A program made the translations under genes and the position numbers. A stretch of DNA of 64,000 nt from Pedosphaera sp. (GTDB lineage Bacteria > Verrucomicrobiota > Verrucomicrobiia > Limisphaerales > SXQI01). The stretch spans positions 1-64,000 of the forward strand of contig JANYDC010000105.1 in the NCBI GenBank assembly GCA_025359965.1. Direction: 5' to 3'. Under the pieces are notes generated by a model. It did not search any database and was not told the origin of the DNA. It saw only the letters and a list, made by a program, of their open reading frames with translations. Of this stretch, positions 17,618 through 27,538 are shown one piece after another; the stretch's first letter is position 1, and the number at the start of each line of letters is the position of its first letter.

Positions 17618-20353
17618 TTACGGCCGCGCTGGGGTGGTTTCCTTCCCGCCCCTTTTAAGTATTTTGTCCATTTCGTCATCGTCATCCATTTGGATGGATT
17701 TCATGCGTCGAGCCTGTCCGTAGTCGGGGTCTTTCTTGTCCTTGGCTTTTTCGGGATCAAAGATCCGTGGATCAACTGGCCGGCATTTGTAAGGGGTGAA
17801 ATTCGGGGTCGTGGTGAAACAATCCGAAAAATCGTTGGCCAGCGCATCAAACATGTTTAGCGGCGGCAAACCAAAGAGTTGGTACATAGTGCGATGCATG
17901 CTGACGATGGTGGTATGCCGGTGTGAGACGTTGGCCCGTTTGGCCCAAGGACTGATCAGGAGCAGCACGCTTCGCTGTGCATCGACATGATCAGGCTCAC
18001 CGCCGGAATCATCCTGCGTGACAAAAATAGCCATGTTCTTCCAGTATTTGGTGTGGGAGAGGTACTCTACAATTTTGCCGAGGGCGAGGTCGTTGTCGGC
18101 CATCCATGAAGCAACGTAAGGATAGCCCTTGTCTGGCTTGGGTTCGCTGCCGTGGTCGTTGCAGATGGCGATGTTGAGAAAGGATGGGAACTTACGGAAT
18201 CCGTGGATGTATCGACTGTTCACATCCTTCATGAACCAGTGTGCGCGGTATTGATCCGGGATGTTCATGTTGAAGATGGGGAAGCCAAAACAGGTGTTGT
18301 CGTACAGAATTTTCGGCATGGGCACATTAACCACTTCGCGCGCACCCGTGGGAAATTCATCATCATCTTCTTCGACACCTGGAAACTCGAAACCTTCCCC
18401 GTAGTTGCGGAATTTAATCTTGTGGCGGCCAAGGTGATCAAACATTGAGCCGGCCTCGGGATAATCCTCAGGTATTAACGAGCCATTCGATCCCATTGAA
18501 TAACGGCGGCCGGGCGCAGTGCTATCCGCCTTGAATCCCCAGCCCACCGAATAAGTCATTTGCATCAGGTTGTTCGGCTGCACCCCGACCAGCCATCGGT
18601 GGCCCACTCCCGAGGCTTCCGGTTCCATATAAAAGTTGTCGCTCAGCGTAAACTCCCGGGCCAATGCGTTATGGTTCACCATCACCGCAGCGTGTTCGAG
18701 GGTGGGTTGTCCGTCCTGCCTGATGGTCTGGTTGTTTCCCCAACGTAAAAGCGAGGGGTCGTGTTTGGCTCCGGGGATGCGATCGAAGATGGCGTCGTAA
18801 CTATGGTTTTCTTTGGTGATGAAGACCACGTATTTGATCTGCTTGGATTTTTCTCCCGGTGTCGTCGGCAGGACAGGAGAACCCATTTTGGCGAGATCGG
18901 CCGTGCCGTCCACGATCCCGTTGTTTCGCAAAACAGTCTCAGTCATGGCAGGGAGCGCCTCATCGCCGGGAGTATCGAGAATCGACAGCACGCCGCGCAT
19001 TCCTAGAAAGTCACTATTTGGGATTTCCGATCCGCCATTGGGCCCGTTGCCAAAGCCCCTCAGACAAATACACGCCAGCTTCCTGCCATCTGGTGAAACA
19101 GTAACGCGATACGGATACCATGCGGTCGGGATGTGGCCTTTGACTTCCAAGGTCATGCTGTCCAGAACCGCGATGGCGTTGATTCCCAACTCAGTCACAT
19201 AAAGTCGCTTTCCGTCTGGCGATAAGGCCATGCCAGAGGGATTCACGCCGCGCAGTTTTCCCACCAAAGGCGAAGGGATTAACCGACGGTGCGCCTCAAT
19301 CTTGTCGCCTGAGATGGAAACCCGCTCAATGAGGTCATTGTTGCCGTTGGATACAAAAACGGCTCCGTTTCCGGCGGCCAAAAAATTGGGGGCGCTACCG
19401 CCCACGGTTTTGCCGTTGTCGGACGCGGCACCCATCAGAAGCCCTGTTTTAAGGCGCGTGACCACCGCAGCATTCGCCGGTTGAGTCACGTCAAGTCCCC
19501 AAACCGAAAAGGATTCCGGTACATTGGGTTCGCCGAGGCCCTTGATATGGCGCCCCTCGAACTCCACGCCATCGCGGGCTTCCTTGCTTGGGAACGCGAA
19601 GGCAGGCCGGGTAATTCCACGTGAGTCATACGCGGGATCATTGGGGAGGGGGATCGGGCTGTATTCAAACAGGCCGATGTTGGCAACAAACACGCGGTTT
19701 TCAATTTCCGCCAAAGCGTATGGGTAACGCCCCACTGGGACGGAGCGCACCACTTCCTGCTTGCCTAGATCAATGACGATCACGCGAAAATTAGTGACGT
19801 CGGCGACGTAAAGGTATTCGCCGCTGGTGCCGGTTTTGACATCAACGGCGTAGCTATCCTGAAACTCTCGTCCGCCGAGTTTGGAGTTGATGTTGATTTC
19901 GCCGGTTTTTTCCCGAGTCGCGGTGTCATAGATCAAGACATTGCCTCCCTCGCCGCCGCTCCAATATAGCTTGGTTCCATCAGGTGAGAAATCGGCGCCT
20001 CCACTGTTGTGCCGTTTCTTTTTTTCGGCGTTGTGAGTCGGGACCACGGCCTCAAACTTTGGAGCAGCGCCCTGCCAATCGGAAACCAATTGCCCGGAAC
20101 CATCGTTCGCCACAAATAGTAACCGACCGTCCCGGCTCGTCACCAGGCCATACGGAAAACGGCCCATCGGAAAGTGCGCTCCGACAGGCGTAAGCAGGCG
20201 ACCGTTGGAGAGAATCGTTGTGCCTTTGGGGTCATGTTTGGCGTAGCTATCAATCGAGGGTGCGTGGAGGTAAGGCGGAGCGAGTTGGCTGATTCCGGAA
20301 AATGACATCAACAGGATAGCAAACAAGACAGGCATGGTGCGGAGATGGCGCAT
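17618..20353 (-). CDS. Secreted YVTN beta-propeller fused to a phosphoesterase (PF04185-like)
   Basis: A 911-residue exported protein. The ATG chosen (MRHLRTMPVLFAILLMSFSG) gives a proper signal peptide; the longer ORF adds 49 unlikely residues overlapping the GDPD gene. Residues about 30-500 form a YncE/YVTN-type propeller (repeats such as SPDGTKLYWSGGEGG and SPDGKRLYVTELG). Residues about 540-870 are a phosphoesterase domain (YVVFITKENHSYDAIFDRI, VMVNHNALAREF, VTQDDSGGEPDHVD), the family that includes bacterial acid phosphatases and phospholipases C. The C-terminus is charged. It follows the GDPD gene by 14 bases, suggesting joint processing of external phosphodiesters; the substrate is unknown. 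Confidence 0.88.
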   Translation of the reverse strand: MRHLRTMPVLFAILLMSFSGISQLAPPYLHAPSIDSYAKHDPKGTTILSNGRLLTPVGAHFPMGRFPYGLVTSRDGRLLFVANDGSGQLVSDWQGAAPKFEAVVPTHNAEKKKRHNSGGADFSPDGTKLYWSGGEGGNVLIYDTATREKTGEININSKLGGREFQDSYAVDVKTGTSGEYLYVADVTNFRVIVIDLGKQEVVRSVPVGRYPYALAEIENRVFVANIGLFEYSPIPLPNDPAYDSRGITRPAFAFPSKEARDGVEFEGRHIKGLGEPNVPESFSVWGLDVTQPANAAVVTRLKTGLLMGAASDNGKTVGGSAPNFLAAGNGAVFVSNGNNDLIERVSISGDKIEAHRRLIPSPLVGKLRGVNPSGMALSPDGKRLYVTELGINAIAVLDSMTLEVKGHIPTAWYPYRVTVSPDGRKLACICLRGFGNGPNGGSEIPNSDFLGMRGVLSILDTPGDEALPAMTETVLRNNGIVDGTADLAKMGSPVLPTTPGEKSKQIKYVVFITKENHSYDAIFDRIPGAKHDPSLLRWGNNQTIRQDGQPTLEHAAVMVNHNALAREFTLSDNFYMEPEASGVGHRWLVGVQPNNLMQMTYSVGWGFKADSTAPGRRYSMGSNGSLIPEDYPEAGSMFDHLGRHKIKFRNYGEGFEFPGVEEDDDEFPTGAREVVNVPMPKILYDNTCFGFPIFNMNIPDQYRAHWFMKDVNSRYIHGFRKFPSFLNIAICNDHGSEPKPDKGYPYVASWMADNDLALGKIVEYLSHTKYWKNMAIFVTQDDSGGEPDHVDAQRSVLLLISPWAKRANVSHRHTTIVSMHRTMYQLFGLPPLNMFDALANDFSDCFTTTPNFTPYKCRPVDPRIFDPEKAKDKKDPDYGQARRMKSIQMDDDDEMDKILKRGGKETTPARP

Positions 20354-20367
20354 TTCGATGGATAGGT

Positions 20368-21174
20368 TTAGTGACGCCCGATGGTGGTCAGGTAATTGAT
20401 AAGAGTTGTTGGATGGTCGGTTTGAAGTCCGTCCACACCCATCTCCAAGGCTTTGGACCATTGATTGGTGTTTTCGCTTGGATTCTGGATGTCCGGCCAT
20501 ACCGGGTTGCCATGGGCATGTGCAATTTGAACCAATTCCTTGGAGTAGCCTAACACCGACCCATCCAAGACCACTCCCGGTAAAGGGATCAGGAATGCAT
20601 CCAAAGTCTTTGGAGTAAGGTTTGCGTCTGGAACGCTGATGATGAACCTCATTGAGGGCTCAGCTTTTTTCCAAGCGGCCATTTCATCCATTCCGAGGTA
20701 GACCACCGTTCGCTTGATTTGATTTCGTTTCCTTAGCTCTTTTGCCAAAAATTCCGGGTCACCATCCTTGAAATCCAAGTAGAGTCCCACATGCGATCCG
20801 ATCGCTTCCAGCGCCTCCTCAAATGTGGGGATGCTGGATGGAGCAATGCCGGGTCGCGTTGAATCGGAAATTTTTAGGGCCCGCATTTCTTCGAAACTCA
20901 ATTCATTCACTTTGGCGTCCCAGCCGGTCATGCGTTTGACCGTGCCGTCATGCATCAGAATGTGGCGACCGTCCTTGGTGCGTCGGATATCCAATTCCAC
21001 ATAGTCGGCTTTAATCGCAATGGCATTACGAATGGCTTCGATTGTATTTTCGTGCGCCATTTCGTGGTTGCCGCGATGCGCGATGACCACAATGGGCGAT
21101 GTCGGTTCTCCCGCGCAGACCGCCATCGCCAGCAGCCATCCGCTTAATACGAAATAGTTCAACCAAGTTTTCAC
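20368..21174 (-). CDS. Exported glycerophosphodiester phosphodiesterase
   Basis: A 268-residue GDPD with a signal peptide (about residues 1-22, ending AVCAGE) and a GTG start. Family signature residues are present: the HRG of VIAHRGNHEMAHENT, the metal-binding E and D of VELDIRRTKDG, and the following HD (MHDGTVKRMTG). Late strands DFKDGDP and GVDGLQTDHP complete the TIM barrel. It hydrolyses glycerophosphodiesters to glycerol 3-phosphate plus an alcohol, here in the periplasm or outside the cell. The stop lies 14 bases before the propeller-phosphoesterase start, so the two are probably one transcript. Glycerol 3-phosphate would feed gpsA/plsY-type metabolism. Confidence 0.93.
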   Translation of the reverse strand: MKTWLNYFVLSGWLLAMAVCAGEPTSPIVVIAHRGNHEMAHENTIEAIRNAIAIKADYVELDIRRTKDGRHILMHDGTVKRMTGWDAKVNELSFEEMRALKISDSTRPGIAPSSIPTFEEALEAIGSHVGLYLDFKDGDPEFLAKELRKRNQIKRTVVYLGMDEMAAWKKAEPSMRFIISVPDANLTPKTLDAFLIPLPGVVLDGSVLGYSKELVQIAHAHGNPVWPDIQNPSENTNQWSKALEMGVDGLQTDHPTTLINYLTTIGRH

Positions 21175-21846
21175 GCTTTGATACTCAAGGTTATTTGCGT
21201 CCGAATCCAGCAGGGAACCGCTTCACATTGTTACGTTGTGGTGAATCATCCAAGGCGTGGCAGGTTTGATCAATCCCTCCCGCACTCAATTCTTAACTCT
21301 CCCGGCTCACATTAAGATGAAGTGAGTTGGAACATGGTCGTAAGAAACGGTATCTCGCACGAAGGCAAAGCCTTCTGTTACTCTATTGCGCTTGCTCTCT
21401 TTAGGAAAACAATAGGTCCAAACTTCGTCACCGTCCTCTCAGTACTGTTTGATTATCAACAGATGCTCTCGGAATGGCTGGGAGCAGAATAGCGTCTCCC
21501 ATTCCGCCGACCTAACCTTAACCTTTAGCCAAGTTAAAGGGATAGGTTGGAGCTCGTAGAATTTTGGGTGACTCTTGCATATTTTGAGCAGGGTATCACT
21601 GACCTTTGCCGCATTTAGGCGGCTCGGACCGCACTGATTTTTTGGTGAGGCATGGGCGAAGTGGGCCTCAGATAAATATTTCGGGGAACAAGCTCAGCCA
21701 TCTCATGCCCATGCGCCCCCACCTTACATTCCATCGCTCGGCGGATATTTTCCGTTCTGCCAGTGCTTCGAAGTATTCAAGGTAATCCGCTTGTATCACT
21801 CCAAAACGATCTTTCCATTTTTCGCACCACGAGGGACGTTGTATTC
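21175..21846. other. Gene-free stretch with two hairpins
   Basis: About 670 bases without a convincing gene. Two hairpins stand out. One has arms GGAATGG/CCATTCC at about 21474-21505. The other, at 21514-21548, pairs AACCT with AGGTT and CCTTTA with TAAAGG around a 7-base loop. The only ORF of note (21668-21850, minus, TTG start) has no recognisable family. The stretch includes the upstream region of the GDPD operon and the downstream region of the oxidoreductase gene. Confidence 0.4.
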
Positions 21847-23160
21847 TCAAATAGCGGGATACTCGTAGGGCGCGCGATAGGGGCGTGATAGTAGGGCGTT
21901 GGCTGCGGGGTCGCCTACGATCTGTTCGGTCGCGCCGTCCCAGTTAATGCTTCGTCCGACCTTGAGTGAAATCATTCCAAGCAGTGGGAGCACCGATGAG
22001 CGATGGGCCAATTCGATTCCGGCGGCGGGGGCTTTCTTATCCGCGATTGCTGAAAGGAAATCGGCCCACAGGAGCTTTAAGTTGTGACCATCGGGCTGTT
22101 GTAATTGGGAATCCTCATGCACGGGCGCATCACTGTCTCGGCTGGGATGAAAGGTCCAGCCATCCTGCCATCCGATATGAAGCGTACCTTTGGTGCCGTA
22201 AAAATAGGCTCCGATGCCATACTTTTCCGCATGGTTTTCGGCGAAATGACGATGTTCCCAAATGCAGGTGAATTTCTCAAAATCGAAGACCGCCACCTGA
22301 TGGTCGGGCGCATCGGTCGTTTGCTCAATTTCGTTCAGGATGGGAGCCCCCGCGATTTGACGTCCTCCAGTGCTGTAAACCCGTTTGGGATATTTTTCGT
22401 CGGTCCACATCAACACTTGATCCAGCCAATGGACGCCCCAATCCCCCAGGGTTCCGTTGGCGTAATCCAAGAAATTACGCCAGCCGCCAGGATGGAGTTT
22501 GCGATTGAAGGGGCGCTTGGGGGCCGGTCCGCACCAAAGATCCCAGTTCATCCCCTCCGGAGGCTCGCTATTACGCTGGGGTTGCTCATGCCCGCCGCCG
22601 CTGTGCGCAAAAAGTCGCACCATTCCCACCTCACCCACCGCGCCGGATTTGAGAAACTTCATGGCGTTGACATGATGCGGGCCGATTCGGCGATGCAAAC
22701 CAACCTGCACCACGCGTCCGCTCTCTCTAGAGGCCGCCAGCATGGCGCGACTTTCGTTCACGGTATGCCCGGTCGGCTTTTCCACAAAGACATGAGCGCC
22801 TGCCTTTAGAGCCGCAATTGTTTGCAGCGCGTGCCAGTGGTCCGGCGTGGCAATAATTACGATGTCCGGTTTCTCCTTCGTGAGGAGGTCTCGATAATCA
22901 ATATAGGTTTTTGGTTTGTCGCCGCTCAGGTCCGCCACCTGTTCCGATGCCACCTCCAACGTGGTGGAATCCGCGTCGCACAAGGCAACCACCTGGCATT
23001 CTCCAGAGGCCATGGCTTCTTTGAGAATGTTTTTCCCCCACCAACCGCTGCCCACCAGGGCGACCCGCCATTTGCGTCCAGGTTTCTGGGCAAGGATGAA
23101 CGGGGCCTGTGCCAATATTCCCGCCGTGGCAGCCGCCTGAAGGAAAGTTCGTCGATTCAT
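21847..23160 (-). CDS. Gfo/Idh/MocA family oxidoreductase, Tat-exported
   Basis: A 437-residue NAD(P)-dependent oxidoreductase of the Gfo/Idh/MocA family. It starts MNRRTFLQ (Tat twin arginines R3-R4) with a hydrophobic region ending QAPFILAQ. The Rossmann fold begins at VALVGSGWWGKNILKEA; the catalytic EKP motif occurs in HVFVEKPTGHT. The C-terminal half has the family's substrate domain (GTLGDWGVHWLDQVLMW). Exported Tat members are common in this phylum and act on sugars or sugar alcohols; the substrate here is unknown. The PQQ-like propeller gene lies 24 bases upstream on the same strand, suggesting a two-gene unit. Confidence 0.92.
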   Translation of the reverse strand: MNRRTFLQAAATAGILAQAPFILAQKPGRKWRVALVGSGWWGKNILKEAMASGECQVVALCDADSTTLEVASEQVADLSGDKPKTYIDYRDLLTKEKPDIVIIATPDHWHALQTIAALKAGAHVFVEKPTGHTVNESRAMLAASRESGRVVQVGLHRRIGPHHVNAMKFLKSGAVGEVGMVRLFAHSGGGHEQPQRNSEPPEGMNWDLWCGPAPKRPFNRKLHPGGWRNFLDYANGTLGDWGVHWLDQVLMWTDEKYPKRVYSTGGRQIAGAPILNEIEQTTDAPDHQVAVFDFEKFTCIWEHRHFAENHAEKYGIGAYFYGTKGTLHIGWQDGWTFHPSRDSDAPVHEDSQLQQPDGHNLKLLWADFLSAIADKKAPAAGIELAHRSSVLPLLGMISLKVGRSINWDGATEQIVGDPAANALLSRPYRAPYEYPAI

Positions 23161-23184
23161 AGATTCAAAAACTCAACAATTCAC

Positions 23185-24450
23185 TCATTGTTTGGCGGCG
23201 GTCGGGCGTAGATCCAGACAGATCGTATCACCGCGTGAATTACGGCAATAAAGCAAACCATTGGCCAGGATGGGCGCCGTCCAGCACCTGCCTCCAAGCA
23301 CCTGCGCGCGCGCGTTGGGTTTGAATTCCGTTGGCGTGGCTGGCGCGACGATCAGCTCGCCTTTTTCTCCCAGCAAAATCATGCGCCCGCCTGCGATCAA
23401 AAGGCCTCGCGCCGCCGTCTCGGTATTGGACCAATTCTCAGTGCCCGTAGCCGCCTCAATGCATTTCAGGGTGGGTTTGTCGGAAGTGTCGCCATCCATC
23501 CCATAAAGATAACCGCCCAGCAGAATGGCTGCGTTCATTTGCGTGCGCAGCACTTTGCCCTTCCAGACCACTTGGGGCTCCGCATTGGCCATCGGCTTGA
23601 TCAATGCAGCTCCCTTGCCATAACCCGAGGAAATGAAAAGACGGTCGTAATGGGGAACCGGGTCCGCCGCGTTCACTCCATATTGAGTCAGCCACTTCAT
23701 GCGCCAAAGTTCCTTGCCTGTGTAGATATCGACTCCTATGTATGCCTTGCCGGAGGCCAGCACCGCCTGTCTGGCGCCACCCAGCTCCCACAAGAAAGGT
23801 GTCGCATAGCCAGCTTCCATGTCCGAGGAATGCCACAACGTCTTGCCGCTGGCTTTATCCAGAGCCAACCCTGCCTCCCCCACATTGAGAAAAAGCATCT
23901 TGTCCACAACCAGCGGTGAGCCGGAGAATCCCCAATCCGGCACCTTCGCCCCCGTTTCAATCTGCACATTCCGATTCCACAAAACCTTGCCGCTGCGGGC
24001 CTCGAAACAAAACGCGTCGCCCCACCTGCTCAGCGTGTACACATGGTCCCCATCCACCGTCGGGGTTCCGGTGGTTCCTCCCTCAAAATATTTATCTCCA
24101 AGGTCGGCAGCATAACTGTGCTTCCACAATTCTTTCCCACTCGCTGCGTCAAACGCAAAAATCGTATCCTTGCCGTCCCCGTGGCCTGCGGTAAAAACGC
24201 GGCCATCCGCCACCACGAACGATGAAAAACCGATCCCAATGGATGATTTCCATAGGACAGTAGGACCCGCATCAGGCCAGCGGTCCGTCCAATTTGTTTC
24301 CGATGAAATGCCGTTGTGGTTTGGCCCGCGCCATTGCGGCCAATCTTCCGCCAGCACCCCCAACGAGCAGGCCAGGGCGAGTGCCAATTTGAAAATCGTC
24401 CGTGCAGCAGTGTTGCCGGTGAACGGCATAAGATGGAGGCGCATCATCAT
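23185..24450 (-). CDS. PQQ-type beta-propeller repeat protein (BamB-like fold), exported
   Basis: A 421-residue protein with an N-terminal signal segment (about residues 16-35, ending GVLAED), then the repeated PQQ-like pattern: AFDAASGKELWKHSY, CFEARSGKVLWN, ALDKASGKTLWHS, YTGKELWRMKW and CIEAATGTENWSN. Those AxxGKxLW repeats build a propeller of seven or eight blades. The DWPQWRGPNHNGISSE start is typical of Verrucomicrobia/Planctomycete members. It is more likely an exported binding or scaffold protein than BamB itself, as there is no lipobox. It precedes the Gfo/Idh/MocA gene by 24 bases. Confidence 0.88.
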   Translation of the reverse strand: MMMRLHLMPFTGNTAARTIFKLALALACSLGVLAEDWPQWRGPNHNGISSETNWTDRWPDAGPTVLWKSSIGIGFSSFVVADGRVFTAGHGDGKDTIFAFDAASGKELWKHSYAADLGDKYFEGGTTGTPTVDGDHVYTLSRWGDAFCFEARSGKVLWNRNVQIETGAKVPDWGFSGSPLVVDKMLFLNVGEAGLALDKASGKTLWHSSDMEAGYATPFLWELGGARQAVLASGKAYIGVDIYTGKELWRMKWLTQYGVNAADPVPHYDRLFISSGYGKGAALIKPMANAEPQVVWKGKVLRTQMNAAILLGGYLYGMDGDTSDKPTLKCIEAATGTENWSNTETAARGLLIAGGRMILLGEKGELIVAPATPTEFKPNARAQVLGGRCWTAPILANGLLYCRNSRGDTICLDLRPTAAKQ

Positions 24451-24563
24451 TCAGAACGATTAAGCAATAACGAGACCCCATTGTCACCGATTTTTCAGTA
24501 AAACCGGATGGCTGTAAACCATTGGCAACGATGCTTGCATTGGGCGTTTTGGAGGTTTTGGTC

Positions 24564-25241
24564 TCAATGGCAAGATGGACTCAAATGATGAGGTGTGCCA
24601 AACACTCCCGGTAACACCACGCTCAGACCTCCGGATGAACCGTCGCGTTGGATGACTAATGAGTGCCAGCCGGCGTTGCGGGCGCCTTCGCCATCTTCTC
24701 GGATGGAATCGCCGACGTGGAGAATTCGAGAGGGATCCAAGCCGAGACGAGATTGGGCGGAGCGAAAGATTTCCAAGCTTGGTTTATGGTGGCCTATGGC
24801 ACCGGAGTACAGGACGAATTCGAAGAAGGATCCCAGGCCCAGTTTTAAAATCAGCTGAGGCAATCGGTCGTCCCAATTGGAGAGGATGGCCATGCGGATT
24901 CCATTAGCCCTTAGGGTTTCCAAGGCGGGGTGGACATCCTTGAATACGTGCCAATGACGTGCCTCATTAAACTCGTGGTAAATCTGTTCGAACAAGACGT
25001 GGGAAACGAGATGGGGAGCGAAGGCGGACTGAACCAAGGATAGCCAGGCGGGTTTGGAATAATCGAAGGCAGTGCGTTCGCGCCAGCCACGCAGAAAACC
25101 GGCGTTGAGCTTCTCGATGTCGCAGGTTAATCCATGCCGGGCGGCTACCTCAGCGTAGACGTGACCCACCGAGGGGTGCGGAGCGAAAAGAGTGCCGCCC
25201 GCGTCGAAGGTTACGGCTAGGATTTGATGAGTATCCGGCAC
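24564..25241 (-). CDS. HAD-superfamily hydrolase, HDHD3-like
   Basis: A 225-residue soluble HAD hydrolase with a GTG start, 6 bases after the oligopeptidase stop. Motif I is VTFDAGGTLF: the nucleophilic Asp is present but the usual second Asp (DxD) is replaced by Gly. Motif II is AILSNWD, the motif III Lys is in GHHKPSLEIF, and motif IV is HVGDSIREDGEGARNAGW. A helical cap lies between residues about 20 and 105. It probably dephosphorylates a small phosphoester; the changed motif I is seen in some family members and may mean low or different activity. Confidence 0.85.
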   Translation of the reverse strand: MPDTHQILAVTFDAGGTLFAPHPSVGHVYAEVAARHGLTCDIEKLNAGFLRGWRERTAFDYSKPAWLSLVQSAFAPHLVSHVLFEQIYHEFNEARHWHVFKDVHPALETLRANGIRMAILSNWDDRLPQLILKLGLGSFFEFVLYSGAIGHHKPSLEIFRSAQSRLGLDPSRILHVGDSIREDGEGARNAGWHSLVIQRDGSSGGLSVVLPGVFGTPHHLSPSCH

Positions 25242-25247
25242 GGAGAA

Positions 25248-27425
25248 TCAATTCGTTCGTCCCACATGTTTAAAAGAAAAATCAGGAACGGCGTTGAGGT
25301 TTTGGAATAGGAAGGCATAACGTTCGGCGGCTTCATCGATTTGGCGACCCGTGGGTTTGCCGGCACCGTGGCCGGACTTGGTATCGATGCGAATTAGAAT
25401 GGGGGCTGACCCTCCTTGGGCTTCCTGCAACGTCGCGGCGAACTTGAAGCTGTGCGCCGGGACGACACGGTCATCATGGTCGGCGGTGTAAATGAGGGTG
25501 GGGGGATAGTGGGTGGCGGGTTTGATTTGATGGAGGGGCGAATAGGCCAGAAGTGCTCGGAATTCTTCGGCGTTGTCGGATGATCCGTAGTCGGATGTCC
25601 AAGCCCAGCCAATGGTGAACTTGTGGAAACGAAGCATGTCGAGCACGCCCACCGCTGGAACGGCCGCGCCGAACAAATCGGGACGCTGGGTCAGGCATGC
25701 GCCGATCAAAAGGCCTCCGTTACTGCGTCCATAGATGCCGAGTTTTTTTTGCGTGGTGTAGTTGTTGGCGATGAGCCATTCCGCCGCAGCGATGAAGTCG
25801 TCAAAGACATTTTGCTTTTGCAGCTTGGTTCCGGCCTTGTGCCAAGCTTCGCCGTACTCGCCTCCGCCCCGCAGATTGGGTTGGGCATAGATTCCGCCCA
25901 TCTCCATCCACGCCAGAATGCCGGGTGAAAAACTGGGAGGCAGGGAAATATTGAAGCCACCATAGCCGTAGAGCAGGGTGGGTTGTTTTCCATTCAGCGC
26001 AAGGCTCTTGCGCATGGTGATAAACATCGGGATTTTTGTGCTGTCTTTGCTCGGATAGAAGACCTGTTTGGTCACGTAATCAGCCGGATCAAACGCGACT
26101 TTGGGGCGGCGATAAACAGTGCTTTCGCCAGTTGATACGTCCAGGCGATAGATGGTGGAGGGATCGGAAAAACTGGCGAAGGAATAGAAGGTTTCGGGAG
26201 AGGAAGATTTGCCGCTAAATCCTGTCGCAGAACCGATCCCAGGCAAATTGAGTTTGCGCTCAAGCCTGCCATCGAGGCTGTAAATCAGCACTTCACTTGC
26301 GGCGTCTTTCATGGTGTTGGCGATCAATCGATTGCCCACCAAGGAAGCGGTGGAGAGGGTGCTTGTTCCCTGTGGAATGATTTCCTTCCATGCGGAGGGG
26401 ACGGGATTGGCGGAGGGCACGGCGATCAATTTTCCACGAGGCGCATCCTTGTCGGTTACAAAATAGAAGGTTTCGCCCACGTTACCGATGAATTGGTAAG
26501 AGGCGTCAAACTCCTTGAGCAGCGGACGCACGGCTGCAGGTGTCATGGGGCCATTGAGGTCCAAATAGAAAATGCGTTCGCGCGTGTCGGTGCCCTGCGA
26601 GCTTCTGATGATCAGATAGCGCCCGTCCTCCGTGACCTCGCCGCCGAAACCCCATTCTTTTTGGTCGGGGCGCTCGTAGACGAGGACATCCACAGATTGA
26701 GGGCCTCCCACGCGGTGGTAATAGAGCTTTTGGAAATAATTAACAGACCGAAGAGAAGCCTCACCCTTGGGCTCATCGTAACGGCTGTAGAAGAAGCCAT
26801 TGCCGTCGATTGTCCAGGACGCTCCGCTGAACTTGACCCATTTAAGAACGTCACTGGCGTCAGTGCCCGTCTGAATATCGCGGACGTGCCATTCCTCCCA
26901 ATCGGAGCCTGCGGCGGAAGTTCCATAGGCCAGATAACGGCCATCCTCACTCGCAGCATAACCTTTCAGAGCCACCGTGCCATCGGCGGAGAGTTTGTTG
27001 GGATCAAGCAGAACACGGCCCGCGTCGGCGATATGGTCAAGGGTGTAGAGAACGCTTTGATTTTGCAGGCCGTCGTTGCGCACGTAAAAATATCGTAAGC
27101 CTTGGCGAAACGGCACACCGTAGCGTTCATAATTCCAGAGTTGGGCAATGCGCGCCCGGATCGAGCCGAGGTGTGAAAGGTTGGTGGACCAGGCGTCGGT
27201 GATTTTGGTTTGGGCGTCGATCCAAGTCCTGCTTTCGGGGCTTTCCGGGTTTTCCAGCCAGCGATAAGGGTCGGCGATTTTAACGCCGTGATAGTCGTCA
27301 ACCTGATCGCATTTTCGCGTATCAGGATATTTCATGGTCATGTGAGTTGTGGCGCAGGCGGAAGCAAACAGCGCAACAATAAACCCGGTTAGCCATCTCC
27401 ACCGGTACAACATGGGGGCGATCAT
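25248..27425 (-). CDS. Prolyl oligopeptidase family serine peptidase (S9A)
   Basis: A 725-residue prolyl oligopeptidase. The N-terminus is hydrophobic and ends FASACATT, which could be a weak lipoprotein signal (the lipobox lacks the usual Leu). A seven-bladed propeller occupies about residues 70-440. The catalytic domain follows, with the nucleophile in YGRSNGGLLIGA, the acid in YTADHDDRVVPAHS and the His in KSGHGAGKP. Family members cut short peptides after proline. The periplasmic or surface location is inferred from the N-terminus. An alternative ATG is at 27413. The HAD gene follows after 6 bases. Confidence 0.93.
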   Translation of the reverse strand: MIAPMLYRWRWLTGFIVALFASACATTHMTMKYPDTRKCDQVDDYHGVKIADPYRWLENPESPESRTWIDAQTKITDAWSTNLSHLGSIRARIAQLWNYERYGVPFRQGLRYFYVRNDGLQNQSVLYTLDHIADAGRVLLDPNKLSADGTVALKGYAASEDGRYLAYGTSAAGSDWEEWHVRDIQTGTDASDVLKWVKFSGASWTIDGNGFFYSRYDEPKGEASLRSVNYFQKLYYHRVGGPQSVDVLVYERPDQKEWGFGGEVTEDGRYLIIRSSQGTDTRERIFYLDLNGPMTPAAVRPLLKEFDASYQFIGNVGETFYFVTDKDAPRGKLIAVPSANPVPSAWKEIIPQGTSTLSTASLVGNRLIANTMKDAASEVLIYSLDGRLERKLNLPGIGSATGFSGKSSSPETFYSFASFSDPSTIYRLDVSTGESTVYRRPKVAFDPADYVTKQVFYPSKDSTKIPMFITMRKSLALNGKQPTLLYGYGGFNISLPPSFSPGILAWMEMGGIYAQPNLRGGGEYGEAWHKAGTKLQKQNVFDDFIAAAEWLIANNYTTQKKLGIYGRSNGGLLIGACLTQRPDLFGAAVPAVGVLDMLRFHKFTIGWAWTSDYGSSDNAEEFRALLAYSPLHQIKPATHYPPTLIYTADHDDRVVPAHSFKFAATLQEAQGGSAPILIRIDTKSGHGAGKPTGRQIDEAAERYAFLFQNLNAVPDFSFKHVGRTN

Positions 27426-27538
27426 ATCAGATCGACATCGAGGCGCTAGAAGATCGAGGCCGCAATTGCTTCATGCAGAGCCCGCTTGCGCACGGGCGTG
27501 GAGTGATTCAAAGTGCAGGCGTTATTTTTGAGGAACAC

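Noticed and set aside
21668-21850. 60-codon ORF on the minus strand with TTG start
   Set aside because: No family likeness, no ribosome-binding site, and it overlaps the end of the oxidoreductase gene only by chance of frame.
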